Below are positions 47,341 through 59,077 of a stretch of 64,000 nucleotides of DNA, piece after piece. The notes beneath the pieces were generated by a model. That model did not search any database. It saw only the letters and a program-made list of their open reading frames with translations, and had not been told where the DNA came from. The DNA is from Candolleomyces eurysporus (Eukaryota; Basidiomycota; Agaricomycetes; Agaricales; Psathyrellaceae). The stretch is from positions 149,828 through 213,827 of the forward strand of contig JANBPK010001039.1 of assembly GCA_027579435.1 (NCBI GenBank). Direction: 5' to 3'. Numbering within the stretch: the stretch's first letter is position 1; each line of letters begins with the position of its first letter. The position numbers were made by a program, and so were the translations under genes.

Positions 47341-48128
47341 TCCTTTCTGCTCAAGGCGATTCGTTTTGACCTGGGGGATGTTGCTGTTGTTGATCGGGTG
47401 TGCTTTGAGACTTGCCTTTTATCGTGCGTATTTTAATTTGCACTTATTGTTATTATCACTTCATGTTCGTCTGTCTCTCATCGTCTTTTTTCCTCTTGCG
47501 CATTGCGGTTGCTATCATTCATTACTCATACACATTGTTATCATCATCGTCGGACCAATCATTGTATTAGGTTTCTCCGTTTGCATTACTATACCATTCT
47601 CGTGCTTGAAATCGCTCGCTGATTAACGCTTGTTGCTCTCCGCTTTTCTATCGTCTGTAACCACTCTTCATATCTCGTATTGAATGGACACGTTGTGCAT
47701 TTATCCCTCTGGATTCTCGTCCTTCGTCTTCCTCTCGTTCATTGGGTTCTGCGGGTTGGCCCCATTCCGGGGTTGGGCCCCACTCGCACTATGCCACAGG
47801 TAACCAACACGCTTCTCGCTCCTCGATGACTTGCCAATACTTGGGCGAACGGGAGTCGAAACCGGGAGGGTCATATCCAGAGCGGGAAAGAGTAGATGTG
47901 CGTCATTACCTAGATAACGAGACGGGCAGCGAGAACACGAAGGAGGACAAGACAGCCGATGGGCTCCATATAAATCTCGAGGCCCACTCTAGATCTTTGT
48001 CCCAGGAAATCCCTGCAGCGTGTGTTGGCATTTGGTATGTAATAATGCATGCGGGTATCTTGAATACATCGATAGCGATAGCATAAAAGTGTCCAGCGAA
48101 TCCGAACGATACGAGAGCGAAATACGGA
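47341..48128. other. Convergent 3' flanks, no gene seen
   Basis: T-rich 3' region of MAU2 (47,400-47,660), then the 3' flank of the Pro/Gln-rich gene. Nothing else recognised. Confidence 0.45.
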
Positions 48129-49392
48129 TCACTTCTTCTTGGAGGAAAAGATGCTAAACGGATTCCTGTGTTTCTTCTTCTTCTTCTTGTCCTGAGGCGG
48201 TAACGACAATGACCCAATATTGATCGACCCAGCATCGTCGTCTTCATTAGAACTTGCCTCTGTTGAACGGCGTCTAGGATCGGCAAAACGCGCAGCCAGA
48301 GCGGAAACCGGGGGCGCGAGTAAATCGTCGGTGGAAACAGGGGCAGGAGATGGCGCTTGTTGAGGCTGCTGTTGTTGCAGCACATATGGAGGGGAAGGGC
48401 CGAGCGCAGGAGAAGGGTCCCGTCGAGCGGCTGGTGGCTGAGGACTGTGACCACGACTCGGTGTGGCAGTAGATGGAGCCGCATGCCGAGGGCCCTGGTT
48501 GAAAGCCATGGCTTGAGGTGGAACAGGCGCCGCAGCCTGCCGATCATCACCAAAGTTCACAGCCATCCTGGTGCCTCCAGCAGTCGCAGTGACGCTTGCT
48601 CCGACGGAGAGGCCAGCCCCGAGAGTGCCACTCCCACCGCCAACGTTATCCGGCCGATTCGGATCCTCCATCCTCTTGGTCTGCTGCATCCGCTTCTGCC
48701 CGCCCCTCCTCATCGGCCCCTCCGTGTCCAGCCCATCTTCATCAGAGGTATCCGAGCTCCCACTGTTAGCTCTATCCCACGAGGCGGGACTGTTCTGCTT
48801 GAAATGCGCCATACTCGTCTTATAGGCGGACTGCCCGGGCCACTGCTCCGATCCCTGCCTCTGGTGCTGCTGTGGTGGAGACGGCTGCTGCTGGGGAGGA
48901 GGAAACGGATCCGGAGCGCCCGGGTGTCTGAAGTTCGGGTTCTGAGGAGGGTGCTGCGGGTAGCCTTGAGGTCCGGAGGGTGGGAACGCAGGCGGTGGAC
49001 CTCGCTGCTGCTGCTGCCAAGCCTGGTTGCCCTCAGCCCATGTCTGCGGGGAACCGGCGGGAGCACTTGTTTCAGCGAGTTCGATTCGTGGCCAATGGGG
49101 CACGGTGCGAAGCATGGCATTCTCCCTCTCAGAATCATTCAGCTGACCACGGAGCTCCCGTAATTCTGTCGAGTAATCCTTTATAATTTGGAGAGCGTTA
49201 CAGAGCGCCGCATTGGAAGCCAGGGTCGTGGAAAGAAGGGCCGACTCTCCACGTCCGGCGATCGTTCCCTGTGAACAAACGGGCGGATGAGTTCGGGATT
49301 CGGTGAAGGGGACTTGGGTTGCCTACCATTGAAGCTCCATAAGGATTTGCATTGTAGACAAGCAGATCTTGAGCATTCGCTTGCTCTCCCAT
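48129..49392 (-). CDS. Pro/Gln-rich protein with coiled coil and poly-Lys C-terminus
   Basis: Exons 49327-49392 and 48129-49268 give 401 aa. The N-terminal 75 residues include a likely coiled coil (LQIIKDYSTELRELRGQLND). Residues about 80-180 are Pro/Gln/Gly-rich (PPPAFPPSGPQGYPQHPPQ). Around 218-260 is the most conserved part: KRMEDPNRPDN, then a Gly/Ala/Thr stretch ending MAVNF. After a second Pro/Gln-rich segment comes RRRSTEASSNEDDDAG, and the protein ends in a poly-Lys run plus HRNPFSIFSSKKK. Probably disordered and perhaps nuclear (inference). A TATTTAAG stretch lies about 80 bp upstream. Two decayed copies exist, at 35.5-36.2 kb (+) and 50.1-50.9 kb (-); the blocks they retain identify the constrained parts. 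Confidence 0.75.
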
Positions 49393-50070
49393 TGTTTATG
49401 TTGATATCAGATGGTAGACGGTGAGGGTTGAAATAGAAGGTGGGGAAGACAGGGCCTGGTGCGTAGGGCTTAAATAGGGCAGTGCCAATCGTTGTTAATG
49501 TATGGTTAATGCACTGCTAAAGCCTCATGTCAACAGATCGGTCAGGAGCCCTCCCGGTCAAATCGATGCGTTGAGGGTGAATCTCAGATGTGCCGAAACT
49601 TCCCTCACTTCTGACGTCGCCCAAATAGAAAGGCAGCCGATAGGCACATAGTCCGTCTCATCTTCGTGAACAAAGGAGTCATTGTGCATCATTTCCTTGG
49701 GATCTCCTGAATGCGAAGCATGGCCAAACCTGGCTTCCCCGATCGGCAAAACGACGAGATTCTCTGCTATCGAACGTCGGGTCAGACCTGCCGGATCGGT
49801 TAGGGAATGAAGCGTACAACGCCCGCAACACGTTGAAAACACCCCTTTGGAATGCTTTGCTGAAGCAAGGAACATGCGTCGTTACTGTTGTGCAAACCAG
49901 TGTCAGGCGGTTCACAATAAGCGCTTGTGGAGCCAAAGTTATGGAAAGTTTTGCTTCGAGTTGAAATTAGACCAACTTCTGGTACTGTGCTTCTCATAAT
50001 GTTCCAAACCAGTCCATATTAAAGCGTGCTGGTTTCTCGAGTACATAGATAGTGAAAAGTGTCCAGTCAA
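49393..50070 (-). repeat. Arm 2 of the dispersed inverted repeat
   Basis: 49,555-50,060 is the inverted copy of 36,230-36,790 and, read on the minus strand, follows the decayed Pro/Gln copy exactly as arm 1 does. No gene. Confidence 0.65.
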
Positions 50071-50084
50071 TTCAAACCACACAA

Positions 50085-50885
50085 TAATTAAAACAGATTG
50101 TTGTTCCTTTTCTTCTTTTATTATCCTGAGGCGATGTCAACGGCCAGCCTTTGAACGAAGCAGTGTCATCCTCATCAGAAATCTCTGTCGAACGACGGGC
50201 AGTATTGCTGCCGACAGCCATACGCGCGGCCAGACCGGAAACCATGAGACCTCTCGGAGGAACCGCGAGCAAATCGTCGTTAGGTGCACTAGGAGCGGCA
50301 GGAGGAGGCGGCGCTCGTTGAGGCTGCTGTTACTGCGGCGCAGAATGGGCTAGTGCACGTCAAAGAGAAGGAACACCCGTCAGCATGGGAGAAGGAGCGT
50401 GCTGAGAAGCAGGGACAAATGCTGGCTGAGGTGTACGGCCATGACAGGGTGGAGAAGCAGGCGAAGCCGCACGCCGAGAGCTCTGGATTAAAGACCGGAC
50501 CTGGAGGTGGAACAGGCGCCAGTCCCTACATAGCACTGAAGTTGACGGACATTCTAGCGCCTCCTGCAGCGGTCGCTGTGACAACTGTCCTTCCACTTGA
50601 GATGGCTGAGCTAGGAGTATCACTCCCGCCACTATTCCTCTCTCACGAAGGGGAATTACTCGCTTCAACTGATCCATACCCCGCCTATGGGCGTACTGGG
50701 CCATGGCTCCAACCCCTGCCTCTGCAGATGCTGTTGCTGGAAGGGAGGAAACAGAGCACCCATAGGCCTAAATATTGGATGCTGAGGAGGGTTCTGCGGG
50801 TAGCCTTTGAGTTCCCTGGGTGGAGTCCCAGGCAGTGGAATTAGCTGCTGCTGCCATGCCTGGTTGCCCTCGGGCATGGACAAAC
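50085..50885 (-). pseudogene. Decayed copy 2 of the Pro/Gln-rich gene
   Basis: On the minus strand it keeps EGNQAWQQQ, a GYPQNPPQHPIFRP segment (GYPQHPPQNPNFRH in the intact gene) and, downstream, ARRSTEISDEDDT, but with stops and frame changes between. It is cut at EGNQAW near 50,880, where the sequence passes directly into a copy of the MAU2 5' flank. This marks a rearrangement breakpoint. The ARRSTEISDEDDT wording is shared with copy 1 and differs from the intact gene, so the two relics are closer to each other. Confidence 0.7.
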
Positions 50886-52820
50886 TGCGTGTTGAGCACG
50901 CGATTCCACGACCTATAAGGATTATAGTACCTTCCAGCAGCGGAATGTTCGACTGAGTCGAGAGGATAACCCGTTGGGGCAAGGCCCAGTTTTCTGTGGA
51001 ACACTCTCTAACATATTGCGAGCATGGTTCAAGGAGTAGCGTGAACGTGACAGCCAATTTAGATGTGATTGTCACACTGTGACGTCAAGTCACGTTCGCA
51101 TTCTTGTCATGCTCCCCGAAATTGCAGGCTGGACAGCCACCGTGGACGCTACGGAAGTCGACGAACACTCCTTACCCCCCCAAAAGGTTGAGGAATGCTC
51201 GTATACGGACACATAAATGTGCAGATTTGAAGCGCTGCCAATGCCAGTGCTCTTGCTGGCACTGTTGAACCTCCTCTTGCACCCACCGACCCACCGGCAG
51301 TACTCGAATCCGCTCTATCTATCCATTTGGCGGAGTTGGTTTTAGGATGGGCTTGGGGGAGCAAGATCCTGAGCAGCACGTCGAGACTGCTATAGCAAAA
51401 GCGGTGAGTCGATTTTACCTATTTATCTGTATTTCTACTGAATGCTATCTATTTAGCACCTGCTATCCCGAAATGTATGGCTTATTGCTATCCAAAAGGC
51501 GTCTTGAAATTGACATACACCTTATAGCATCCGACACTTCGACCGTACAAGGTTCAGTGCTATCCGCCCGAATCTCACAACACCAACGCAAATTGAAGCA
51601 AGCCCAAACTACTATCCGTCGCTTATCCACCTTCATCGCCCTGAACGACCTCCCCAACCTCGTACACACTACTCACCGGGGACATATCACAAGCCTCAAC
51701 ACGCTCGATGGCTCGAGGACTCTCATACCCTCAGCACAGTCTCTCAAGGCCATCCAAGACTTTAGCGACCTCGCCATATGCAACTTACATCGTGATATTA
51801 TCAAATTAGCTTCGGCTCTTTGATTGCAGACGCTAGTCCATATAGGTTCGTGGGATGGCGTGCAGGAGGCGCTCAGCAAAACAGAAGTGCTGTTGGAATA
51901 CCCAACTGCTTCTGAGCCCTCAAAGTTGGCCAAAAGCGCCGCTCTTTTTGCCCATACCAAACGACCCCTCCATGGCTCTGCGCTGTTGATCTTTGCGCTG
52001 ACGGTGTCATTTTCTATACCTATGTCGGCCACACGCCCAGCGTTGAAGCAAGAACCAAGATTCTCCGCAAGATTCTCCGCGAGATGCTGGATGGCGGAAT
52101 TCTGGACAAACTTGGGTATGGAGTTGTCGGGGTGCGTCAATTCCGTGTTATTTGGACGACGAGATGGAAGACCCTGGATCAATGCTGCTTCGAGAGCAGG
52201 GGAAGTGTGGTTGTGGATTGGAATGTTCAGACGAGAGATGGCTTCGTATCCACCCGAATCGATCAACGAGGAGCATATGAAGGAGCCGGAGGAGCTGCTG
52301 AGGAAGCATGCGGAGGAGGTTGTGAGGACGTGTGAGGGCTTCGGGAGCACACTTATGTCAGTGGCGTGTAGAGCTGCGTTGACAAACGAGTTTTTGAAAG
52401 CAAAGAAAGTCCTCCCTTTCTTTCTTTGCCTATGCTTGGCCACACCTTTTATATTACGGCTGACATTCGTCGCTTCAGGATGCACCTCCGTCAAGGCCTC
52501 CAACTCGTCACCACTCGACAGATAACCACTTCAAGGCATTCATTATTGTGCTTATCGCGTCGCAGTATCTCAATACCTCGACTGAACACGCTGAAGCGAT
52601 GCTGGCGATGGCAGAGCAGTCAGCTGCTGGGCTAGGCACTCAGCCGAGACCTCTCAAAAACTCCCCTTCGTCTTCTTCCCTATCTCACAGTCAAAGCCAA
52701 GGTTCGCAAGCCGGAGGGGCAGGGAAACCTAGAGACGAAGTGGGCAACGCGGCGTTGAGACTGGATCAGGTAGAGATCTGCAGAGTTGAAAAGGCGCGTG
52801 GGAGATGACGAAGCTACGAG
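50886..52820 (+). pseudogene. Partial duplicate of MAU2
   Basis: Nucleotide similarity to 44,565-47,240 runs almost end to end, including the upstream TGACGTCA element. The start codon is lost (GTGGACGCTACGG at about 51,142 in place of ATGGACGCCATGG). The first exon carries an in-frame stop and a deletion (about 51,215-51,330). The exon beginning 51,555 stays open to a TGA at 51,823. About 630 bp corresponding to 45,902-46,535 (all of exon 4 and the start of exon 5) are missing, with the joint near 52,150. The C-terminal part with NTSTEHAEAML is still legible at about 52,570. It cannot encode a full MAU2. Confidence 0.88.
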
Positions 52821-53452
52821 GGTGCAGGATAGTAGAGGGGAGAGTCGATGCCTCCCATTCAATTAGCTTGAAAGAAGCAGGACCTGGCTTCCTTACCGAA
52901 TTGGACCAGCCTGGTCAACTCCGTGTGATGCGGTAGGATGTTGNCCCCCCCCTCGACTATATCCTTCAATTGTACATTAAAAGAAAAGAACTATCTGTTT
53001 GCTCACCTCGGAGATGGAGAGGAATCCTTCCTCGTCTCCGACAGACACACTTAAAGTCAGTTTATAGATTTTATATCGAAGTTCCTGGCCAGGCAGCTGG
53101 TCTTTCCTTAACGAGACATGTCGGCCTAGCGTGGGTATGTCAGGGCATATGTTGTGGTCAGCATTGCCACGTCGCTCTCCTTGACCATGACCTTTCTCAA
53201 CCTCAGACTCTCTGGAAGTCCACCACCCGCATTATTTTTACCACAGAAATCTCTTTTCCCGTCATGCAAAAGAGTTGCAAACAGTTAAACTTGTTCTTTA
53301 AACTTTCCCTGTCTCCGTTCAAAGACTTGCGGTTCCCTTCGATTTTTTGCACTTCGTCACCTATCGTGTACCTATAAAATGCCCTTTGCGCTCCCAAATG
53401 CCTGTCCTCATTCACCATAGCCTTTTCTTTTGACCATCCCCGTCTCTCGACA
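52821..53452. promoter_or_regulatory. Intergenic; core promoter before the transposon insertion site
   Basis: An N followed by a C run at 52,944. CTATAAAAT at 53372-53380 lies about 75 bp before an ATG at 53453 and is a good TATA box for the gene interrupted at 53,495. Confidence 0.5.
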
Positions 53453-53495
53453 ATGCCAGCCGTGTTATCCTGCCCACTCGAACGACAGCAACCCC
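53453..53495 (+). pseudogene. 5' piece of a gene interrupted by the KDZ element
   Basis: An ATG opens a frame of 14 codons (MPAVLSCPLERQQP) up to the 8 bp GCAACCCC (53488-53495). Beyond this point the transposon sequence stops the frame (HH*). The same 8 bp occurs at 63435-63442, and the ORF there continues in the same frame (QPRSLTRAWSLLEAQDF). The product is not recognised. Confidence 0.5.
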
Positions 53496-53505
53496 ACCAC
53501 TAGAC

Positions 53506-53595
53506 GGCAGCCTCATTGATGAATCCTGGTTGCATCCTAGAATCCTCATCAATGAGGCCATGGATGCTATATCCAGGGCTTCATCAATGAACCAC
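53506..53595 (+). repeat. Left imperfect terminal inverted repeat of the KDZ element
   Basis: Contains three TCATTGATGA/TCATCAATGA decamers (about 53512, 53548, 53580). Co-linear with the complement of 63338-63426. Confidence 0.75.
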
Positions 53596-53808
53596 GTCGC
53601 TCCAAACGGCAGGCAGCCATCACGTCCCGAAAAAGCGCGACATGATGTATCAAAAACCTGTCCCGCCCAGCACCTAGACTTACCAACTGAGCTCCTTCCC
53701 CATTGGGTGCCGCCCATCCCAACGTCTTGATCAGGTCGATCATGTAGATAACATTTTAGATAAGATTTCGTCCTAAAAGATAATACAAAAGAACAGAAAT
53801 AAAAATGT

Positions 53809-56800
53809 TCATGCTCCCGTTTCCTCGGCGGTGTTCGCTGTCGCCTGCTCAAGGACACCTGCTTGTGGTCCCATACATTCAACCATGACTCTCCAGTCCA
53901 GGTCCTCTCCGAGTATCTTCATTGCCGCCAGCTGATCGTGCACCATCGCGTGTTGCCTCTGCGAAGCTTCGAGGAGTCGTTCACGAATCGAGACCTGTTG
54001 TCGGGCATAGGCAACCCTGCCCATGCACAGGATACGAAAGTCTTCCATTGCCCGATCCACCAACTCAGGGTGCCGCAACTCCTCGGGAGGCAGTTCAACT
54101 GCTGGGGACACCATTTGTCGAGCATAATCAGCCTCCCGCTTTCTCCACTGCTCAGCGTCCCAAGCCCAGAACCGTTCAACACGCCTCAACTCCTCTGCAA
54201 GCAGCATACATTCTTCCTGCCACTGGTGAGCTCTGGCGCGGGTGGTACAGAATTCGATCTGAAGGGCAGCGTCATTCTCATCCTCCTCGCTCTCTTCACC
54301 TTCACTTGTTTCTTCATCCCCAGCCTCGGATTGCTCCTTGCCGTCAGAATCAACCTCTGTCCTCTCCAGAACCTGCATCTTGCCCCGATCCCTCTCCTTA
54401 TCTGCTTTCATCTGACAAGGGGCCGACACAAACCATATCCAGGTCAGCCTTCTCCTTCCCTCGCCCAACTTCCTTTTCTTCCCCAGCTTGTCGGTCGCCA
54501 GATGCCGCCGATCCTCCATCGTCAACCCCCGGATATCCTGGTCATCCAGGACCTTGAGAGTGGTCTCCCACAACCAGTCGCCAACTATCTTTGACAACGT
54601 AACCAGCTTCTCCCGTATTGAACGATACCTGCCAGCAAGCTCGTTAATGCGCATTCCCTCGAGTTCTATCTTCTTGTTGCTTCTTGTGATAGCTGCTGTA
54701 CCATGCGAGTAGCGCTTCTTTGAGTTGAACATGTGCTGGCGGACGATGAGCCGTTCTCGGAGGTCACGAAGTGCGATGTAGGCCTGAGCGATACGATACT
54801 TGAACTCGTATCTGGTGAGTTTTTCGGAGCAAGGCACAGACGGCACTATCTCAGATGGCAGGAAAAGGCGAATGTCTTGGAGGTTCTGGGACGCTGCTTT
54901 ACCCTCCTGGCCTGTGGACTGGCGGAGGGGCATGACTGTGGGCATGTAAAGCCGCTGCAACTCCTCCCAGGAAACGAACTTTTGTCTCACATGGGTACCA
55001 TCTTCTAAAGATTCGCTCTTCTTCAGCTTCGTAGCATGAAGGCCAAGTCCTTTCAAACCCAAGAGGTGACGCTGACTGTGGTGTCATGTCAACAAATGAT
55101 CAAACAGCAGGCAGTTGCATGGGCTTACATCCTGTCCTCAATGCCTAACCCTTGAAGAATAAACTCGCTCGGGGTCACATCCTTGTGCACTGCCGAGGAA
55201 GTTCCCGCCTTCACGCTCTCTTCCTCCTCTTGAGCCAAGTCGTATTGCACAGACAACATTGTTATGTCCGAGAAAGGTATCAACAAGGAACATGAAACAG
55301 AGAATTAAGTGCGCACCTTCGAACTCATAGACGAAAGGGTTGACCTGAGTCCGATCTCTCTCCCAGGTGCGGACCATCATTGTCCACCGTTGTCGTTGTC
55401 GATCAGGTATTGTGTCAGCAAAGCTCACCCACGATTCCACTTGTTCCTGTCTCCATTCGATTGCCTCCTTTGCACGCGACACAAGGGCCGAAGCTTCGAA
55501 TTTTAAGTCAATATATGTGCACAAAACCAAGACGAATTAATGCACCCATCCTTGTGGCCTTACTCCAGTTTAAATCCCCGAAACAATCATCCAGGGTGTC
55601 CCTCCGCGAACCCGGGCCCATTTCCCGCGTGCTGTACGCGAGATCATTTGAACTCAACCATCCTCGTTCGGGAGCCTCTCTGTCTGTCCGACCAACGTGT
55701 GTTGTGAGATTAAAACTGAAATTATCGTGGCATTTCTGCACATGTGCCGGCAAGTGGAACTTTGGGACAAGATACTTGATATCCAGAGCCGGATTTGCAC
55801 CAATGGGATTTGGCGGGTACTTGATGCAACGCAACACAAAGTTGATAGACCACTGGCATACGATATCATAGGAAATAACCAGCATCAAGGGAATGTTGTG
55901 TCTCAGCGTCATGATACAAAAATAGTCCATGTTGACGTATCTGGATAAAAACTGATGAGACACAGCACATATCACCGAGCTAGCCTGAGACGTACCTCTC
56001 CCCCTTTTGCACATCTCCAGATCCGTTTGGGCGCTTCATGTCATGTCGGCTACACTGGACTGTGCCTAGCCCACTTGCTGCAAAGCCCTTCCCTCCCCTA
56101 ATGCTCGCTGATTTGATAGCATCGTGATTATTGCAAGTACTCTTGTCATTGGGTATAAGATCACCGAAGGTCAAGAGATACTGCTTGAATGCTTGCTCCT
56201 CCACAATGTACGCATAACCGTGATTGAGACCTGGGTCCTTGATGTCGTCCGATACCACCTTGCATGTCAGGCGGAAATTGGCGTCGACGGCCAGAAAAAG
56301 GGCATACAGCCATCTATGGACAGTCAGCCAGTGAAGGGAGTCCATGACTTTTGCATACGCACAGCTCATCCGAGCGGTTCCAGTCATCAGGCAGGTTGAT
56401 GTCAGGCAAAGGGCATGCTGGGCAGAGCACAACACATTCACCAGGCTGGGTACCCCGGCCCTTCCGCTTGAGCAAGCGCAGGTGGCGCCATTCGTGGATC
56501 ATGCGCATGAACTCCCAATATCTGTCCTTATCCTGAAGTGAGCACAACTGCAGAGTTGAAGACGACTTGAAGGACTCACGGGTACTTTGTCTTGGCAGCA
56601 GTTGTTGGTTCGCCTCCTAATCGCTGCCAGGAATTTGTAGGCAGATGTCCTGGCTGTGAATGATAGCATCTGGAAGGTTTCCAGCACCCGGAAGCTGGCC
56701 GCTGTATGAGGATCGGTAAGGGTGGCAGGGAATAGTCTGGCTCGCAGAAGCTGAACCGCTGCTGGCTGGGTCCTTTCACAACCACAGAAGTCGAGGGCCA

Positions 56801-57683
56801 CACAATGGATTCCATCGCTGTCGATGATGACAAACTCATTGTTGATAGCTGGTCGAGGGTTGGAGCATGTTTCACCATGTTCATGGCCCAGTTGTATCCT
56901 CAGGCCTAGGCTACGTAGCGAGCAGTGTTCGAAGCAAACGCCTGTCCACTTCTAAGTAACCTATGAGACACAGACAGCAGACGGCTAGCAATTCCGAGTC
57001 TACTCACCTCAACCCTGTGCGTAAAACATGCCGTGTGTGCTCGTACAATGCATCCTTCGCACCAGATAGAAGGTATCGTACAGTCGCGGCACCGGTAGTA
57101 GCATTCCAGGCCGGAGAGCGAGCATTCTGAACAGCGTAGTTGCTCCACCCTGGGACCTTTGAGGCGAAGCAGCTCGTTGATCATTAAATCGATCTGCTCA
57201 GTAAATTGCAAGAGAGGGTTGGCCTAAGTCTGTCAAAAATCAGTGACACTGCCCATTCCCAGTACACATTATACTCACCGCCTGCGTCTTCCTGCACTTC
57301 TTCTTTGGCCCTTCACCTTTGTTCTCAGCACTACTTTCATCGTCTCCTTGCCAAAGGGTGTCGTAGGGGCTCTCGTCGTAAATTTGGGGGTTGCTATCCC
57401 CTGAATTCCCGGAGGAGTGATCGTGGAAGGTAGGCCCAAACGAGGGGCCAGCCACGTTCTCGGCATTGTTGTTCTTGACCGATGTTTTGACCTTTACTGG
57501 GGAAGGTGGTATTTGGATAGTTGAGGTTGTCGTCACACAAACACCTTCTCTTCTGAAGGACTCCATGTATGACTCCAGGTATCCCTTAGGAGCTGCCTGG
57601 GATGAGGTGGATGGAACCGATTCGGGAACTTCGTGGAAGGTAACGCCTTTCTTGCGTTTTTGGCCGCTCTTTCGGCTTGCCAT
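53809..57683 (-). CDS. KDZ transposase with CxC2-like cysteine cluster
   Basis: Nine exons (57279-57683, 57008-57223, 56580-56951, 56363-56532, 55996-56313, 55523-55940, 55317-55467, 55129-55228, 53809-55075) join in frame to 1138 aa with no internal stop. After a polar N-terminus (about 1-135) there is a zinc-ligand-like cluster, CSECSLSGLECYYRCRDC... with further Cys/His (about 160-207), the CxC2-like module. Then come FCGCERTQ, FRVLETFQMLS, the CPACPLPDINLPDDW block, VDANFRLTCK, SRHDMKRPNG, VNMDYFCIM, YDIVCQWS, VPKFHLPAH and EMGPGSRRDTLDD, the order typical of the KDZ catalytic region. The C-terminal 420 residues are helical with an acidic stretch. It looks competent, which is unusual, since most copies are decayed. 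Confidence 0.92.
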
Positions 57684-58118
57684 AGTGAGAGGTTGGTGAA
57701 GAGGGGATAGACGTGAAGAAAGAGCGGCATACTGGAGGAGCTATTGATAAGTATGGGTTCATCGATGCAGCAAGGCTACCTTTGTTGGTACTCCCACGAG
57801 ATGCACAGCCACTAGTCATGAGGGCACGCGTGTGCCTGGCGCATAAGATAACGGGAGGTGAGGCATAAGATAACAGGCTGATAGAGTTAGTTTGGGTCAG
57901 CAGGCCCAACACAGTTCATTTCAGCCGAGGTTTGCAAGAAGGGTATAATGGGAGCATTCTTATTATCTGAGATATACAGCAAGATGGTAGATACGGGCGC
58001 AGATAAGACAGATTAGAGGCAACATGACCACACAGAATGGGAAGATACATGCTAAGATTGAACAGGCAGAAACAGGAGGCAAGATGAACAACAAGAAGGG
58101 AATGCAGATAGGTGTATA
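57684..58118. other. Spacer inside the KDZ element
   Basis: Promoter side of the transposase. A 15-bp unit GCATAAGATAACRGG is repeated at 57841 and 57863 (22-bp spacing). No gene seen. Confidence 0.4.
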
Positions 58119-58362
58119 CTAGGAGGTATCAGCACAAGGCTGCCTGGGCCTGACCCTGATGACCTCAACCAGGTTGGTAGAGTCTCCTCGAAGGGGGTTG
58201 TGGGTCCTCAGGCGCCTGTAGACGTTGCTGGCCTTGGCAGGTAACTCCTTTGGACCAGGCTGGCTGCTGGATCCAGGGCGATCCGACTCCTGGGTCCCGT
58301 AGGGTGGGAGAGGGTCGCTGTCAACGACCTCGATTATGTCGTTGTCATCGTCGCCGTCGCCG

Positions 58363-58398
<36 letters not shown>

Positions 58399-59077
58399 TC
58401 CTGAGTGACGTCGATGATGGGAACCCTCAGCCTCTGCGGGGGAAGATGAGCGGATGGTGGTCATAATGGAAGAAAGACTTACCAGCATTTTTTTTCTTCA
58501 GCTTGTCAAGCTGAGTGTTTGCCCTTGCGAGCAGGTCGTCCTGGACGAGCTTCATTGCCTCGTCAGAGAGGGACAGGAAGACCTCCCAAGAAATGGGAGG
58601 TTTGATGTGCTTGCACGCCATATAGGCCCATTGCAGGTCAAGCCTAATCCTCTGCATCACGTTCAACAAATGGGAATACTAGGTTAAATGGAGTGGACGT
58701 ACCTCTTTCCTCTTCGCTATAACCCAGACGTAGTCGCTGGTCAGCGGAGACGGCCATCTCTGGAAGTAGCGGCCATAGACGCCCCCAAGGAACTCGCCGT
58801 TGCATCCCTCTGCCTTGGCATCCTCAGCGAAGAAGGCAGCGGTGACGACAAACTTTCTCTGATCGCGGTTGAGGGCAAATGGGTTCGGGACCTGGGACCG
58901 AGGCACGAACTCATCAGGAGTGTGGAGCTAAGCAGGCGTTGTATAGGTTAATTGACGCCGAGCCAGGAACTGATCGCTTACCTCCAACATATCTAAGTTC
59001 CAAGGCATCCGCTTCGTGCCCAAGTCGGCGTGTGCGAGGGCAGAAAGGGTAGACCAAGGGACACCAGTGAAGGACAT
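58119..59077 (-). CDS. KDZ-cargo protein of unknown function with poly-Asn tract
   Basis: Exons 58982-59077, 58703-58927, 58483-58651 and a last exon from about 58433 to 58119. The first three join in frame: TKRMPWNLDMLE, FVVTAAFFAEDA, YFQRWPSPLTSDYVWVIAKR and IRLDLQWAYMACKHIKPPIS. The last exon makes sense only in the frame reading RLRVPIIDVTQE, a run of about eleven Asn, GDGDDDNDIIEVVDSDPLPP and RLRTHNPLRGDS. The obvious splice puts it one base out, and an 8-A run just before the donor at 58,486-58,493 is the likely cause (indel or consensus error). The family is not recognised by name; proteins with IIEVVDSDPE-like and YNPLRGDS-like endings recur beside transposons in Agaricomycetes (general recollection, unverified). 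Confidence 0.6.
58359..58397. repeat. (GTT)n microsatellite
   Basis: About twelve GTT units, coding for the Asn run of the minus-strand cargo gene in its sensible frame. Confidence 0.85.

Noticed and set aside
48357..49163. 268-codon plus-strand ORF opposite the Pro/Gln-rich gene
   Set aside because: Arg/Leu-rich antisense shadow; the minus strand has the consistent gene model and two relics.
53863..54594. 243-codon plus-strand ORF within the KDZ transposase
   Set aside because: Antisense shadow of the conserved transposase C-terminal exon.
58359..58397. Regularly repeated GTT units as a CRISPR-like or structured array
   Set aside because: Simple trinucleotide microsatellite within a coding Asn run of a eukaryotic gene.
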